A stretch of DNA of 64,000 nucleotides from Acinetobacter calcoaceticus. Lineage in GTDB: Bacteria > Pseudomonadota > Gammaproteobacteria > Pseudomonadales > Moraxellaceae. The position numbers and the translations under genes were made by a program. The stretch is from positions 2,790,001 through 2,854,000 of the forward strand of contig NZ_LS999521.1 in NCBI RefSeq assembly GCF_900520355.1, given 5' to 3'. Shown piece by piece: positions 62,225 to 64,000 of the stretch (within the stretch, counting starts at the first letter, position 1; every line of letters begins with the position of its first letter). Below the pieces are notes generated by a model that was given only the letters and a program-made list of their open reading frames with translations, did not search any database and was not told the origin of the DNA.

Positions 62225-63406
62225 ATGCATCCTATCGTCATTATCGGATCAGGCATGGCGGGTTATACCTTAGCACGTGAGTTTCGTAAGCTTAGCCCAG
62301 AGCAAGAACTTGTGATGATTTGTGCGGATGATGCAGTGAACTATGCAAAGCCAACATTATCAAATGCATTTGCAGGTAAAAAAGCACCAGAACAGATTCC
62401 ATTAGGTGATGCTGCTAAAATGGGTACTCAACTCAATATGCGTATTGAGCCTTTTACTTTTGTAAAAGAGATTTTAGCTGAACACCATGAGCTTGTTTTA
62501 GAGAAGGATGGTGTAACGTCGAAGCAACCCTACTCAAAACTAATTTTAGCCGTGGGTGCTAATCCAATTCGCCTTGCAATTGCAGGTGATGGTAGCGATG
62601 ACATTCATGTCGTGAACTCACTGATTGATTACCGCACTTTCCGTGAAAATCTAGCTCAGCGTAAAGACAAACGTGTTGTTATTTTGGGCGCCGGTTTAAT
62701 TGGTTGTGAATTTGCCAATGACTTACTTCATAGTGAATATGACATCACTGTAATTGATTTGGCTCCTCAGCCATTGGGTCGTTTACTTCCATCACATATT
62801 GCTTCTGCATTCCAGCAGAACCTTGAAGAAGCTGGAGTAAAATTCGCTTTAGGAACCACGGTTGAGAAAGTCAGCAAAGTTAATAATGGCGAAGATTATG
62901 CGATAACCCTCGCAAACGGACAAACATTGGTTGCTGACCTTGTTCTTTCTGCAATTGGCTTACAACCAAATATTTCACTTGCTAAAAGTGCAGATATTCA
63001 AACCAGCCGTGGCATTATTACCAATGGTTTACTGGAAACAAATCAAGCAGACATCTATGCAATTGGGGATTGCGCAGAAGTAAACGGTACCTTACTTCCA
63101 TATGTTATGCCGATTATGCAACAGGCTCGTGCCCTCGCAAAAACACTCAGTGGACAACAAACTACCGTTCATTACCCTGCTATGCCCGTTGCAGTAAAAA
63201 CTCCAGCGGCTCCGCTTACAGTATTGCCTGCTCCAGTTGATGTAGAAGTGAACTGGGAAACAGAAGAGTTCGACGATGGTATGCTTGCCAAAGCAATTGA
63301 CAATGAAGGAACATTGCGTGGTTTTGTATTGCTAGGTGCAACCGCAGGTAAACAACGCTTAGCTTTAACAAAGCTTGTTCCAGATCTTATTCCAGCCCAA
63401 GCATAA
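62225..63406 (+). CDS. rubB: Rubredoxin-NAD(+) reductase
   Basis: A 393-residue FAD enzyme: N-terminal FAD-binding VIIGSGMAGYTLAREF; NAD-binding VVILGAGLIGCEFANDL; C-terminal FAD motif IYAIGDCAEV. It reduces rubredoxin with NADH for alkane hydroxylation. Spaced 94 bp after rubA with CTGGAG before the ATG. Confidence 0.95.
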   Translation: MHPIVIIGSGMAGYTLAREFRKLSPEQELVMICADDAVNYAKPTLSNAFAGKKAPEQIPLGDAAKMGTQLNMRIEPFTFVKEILAEHHELVLEKDGVTSKQPYSKLILAVGANPIRLAIAGDGSDDIHVVNSLIDYRTFRENLAQRKDKRVVILGAGLIGCEFANDLLHSEYDITVIDLAPQPLGRLLPSHIASAFQQNLEEAGVKFALGTTVEKVSKVNNGEDYAITLANGQTLVADLVLSAIGLQPNISLAKSADIQTSRGIITNGLLETNQADIYAIGDCAEVNGTLLPYVMPIMQQARALAKTLSGQQTTVHYPAMPVAVKTPAAPLTVLPAPVDVEVNWETEEFDDGMLAKAIDNEGTLRGFVLLGATAGKQRLALTKLVPDLIPAQA

Positions 63407-63416
63407 GGTTTGTATC

Positions 63417-63443
63417 AGGAATACTCACTTAGAGAGTATTCCT
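63417..63443 (+). repeat. Hairpin between rubB and estB
   Basis: AGGAATACTC and GAGTATTCCT form a 10-bp perfect stem around ACTTAGA, ending directly before the AAGGA ribosome binding site of estB. It could modulate estB translation or act as a weak terminator. Confidence 0.5.
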
Positions 63444-63459
63444 TTAAGGAATGAATAAC

Positions 63460-64000
63460 ATGAATAGCGCCTTACAGTTTAACATTTCACCGTACACATC
63501 TTTCATGCAAGAAACCAAAGTCAACTTAGGCAATGGAATTGAATTACATGTAGAAGTGGGCGGAAAACCAGAACATCCAACCATTTTGCTGATTATGGGT
63601 CTTGGCGCCCAAATGCTTTTTTGGCCAGATTTCTTCTGTAAATCGCTGATTGATCAAGGATTTCGTGTTATTCGTTTTGATAACCGTGATATTGGCCTTT
63701 CTTCAAAAGTACGTCATGAAGGTAAACGGTTAAATACTGTTAAATTGATGGGCCGCTTTGCACTGGGGCTAACTAATCAGGGTGCGCCTTATACTCTGCA
63801 TGATATGGCAGACGATGTATCTATGCTCATTGATCGTTTAGGCGTGAACAAAGCGCATGTGATTGGTGCATCAATGGGTGGGATGATTGCTCAAATTCTT
63901 GCAGCAAAATATCCCGAAAAGGTTGAAAAATTAGGGCTTATGTTTACAAGTAATAATCAGCCTTTTTTACCCCCCCCTTTTCCTAAGCAACTTTTGAGTT
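63460..64000 (+). CDS. estB: EstB-like alpha/beta hydrolase, partial
   Basis: Frame open from ATG 63460 (AAGGA at 63446-63450; an ATG at 63451 is too close) to the window end, about 180 residues. Signatures: the oxyanion segment LLIMGLGAQMLFWPDFFC, RFDNRDIGLSS, and nucleophile elbow GASMGGMIAQ. In ADP1 the rubA-rubB operon continues with the esterase gene estB, so this is inferred to be estB. A C8 tract near the right end is in frame here. C-terminus missing. Confidence 0.8.
   Translation, partial: MNSALQFNISPYTSFMQETKVNLGNGIELHVEVGGKPEHPTILLIMGLGAQMLFWPDFFCKSLIDQGFRVIRFDNRDIGLSSKVRHEGKRLNTVKLMGRFALGLTNQGAPYTLHDMADDVSMLIDRLGVNKAHVIGASMGGMIAQILAAKYPEKVEKLGLMFTSNNQPFLPPPFPKQLLS

Overview
The window comes from an Acinetobacter chromosome, most likely the A. 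baumannii/calcoaceticus complex. This rests on AT-rich DNA and on the gene set and order: lon, rlmH, gdhA, a lone rnfB next to nth, a urease operon ureDABCEFG plus hupE/ureJ, a long-form isocitrate lyase, a Wzi capsule protein, and the alkane-oxidation cluster rubA-rubB-estB known from strain ADP1. The species call is inference from remembered gene order, not a database match.

Positions 1 to about 22,600 are the right part of a lambda-like prophage with siphovirus-type head and tail genes; its left part lies outside the window. From 18,334 down to 1 everything is on the minus strand: Cro-like and CII-like regulators, a small unknown protein, a C5 cytosine methyltransferase that overlaps a second conserved reading frame, an O-like replication protein with internal iteron-like repeats, a PD-(D/E)XK nuclease, a Q-like antiterminator candidate, several small orphan genes each followed by a terminator, then terminase, portal, MuF, prohead protease/scaffold, capsid, head-tail adaptors, tail tube and a tail chaperone pair with a likely -1 frameshift. 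From 18,443 to 22,320 the plus strand carries the CI-like repressor, two small genes, and a left-operator-type early operon (small membrane protein, RecA-like ATPase, very short ORFs, excisionase-like HTH). The same 16-bp operator motif occurs three times on each side of the repressor module.

The right prophage end at about 22,554-22,612 matches the 3-prime end of 6S RNA (ssrS). The phage therefore appears to use ssrS as its attachment site and to separate it from fau (ygfA), its usual partner gene. No integrase is next to this end.

From 22,613 to 64,000 the DNA is chromosomal: small secreted proteins, fau, lon, rlmH, an extradiol dioxygenase, a META/DUF4377 lipoprotein, gdhA, rnfB-nth, adk, a DUF445 membrane protein, mrdA-rsmD, the urease operon, lipoproteins including an NlpE-like one, aceA, a LysR regulator, a PaeA-type exporter, a citrate transporter, cysDN with a short leader ORF, wzi with a G9 tract, lysS, a YqiA-type esterase, an SRPBCC protein, and rubA-rubB-estB running off the right edge. 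Intergenic hairpins suggest at least one unannotated small RNA (27,512-27,651). Several genes below about 60 codons with good ribosome binding sites were found by reading the DNA directly.
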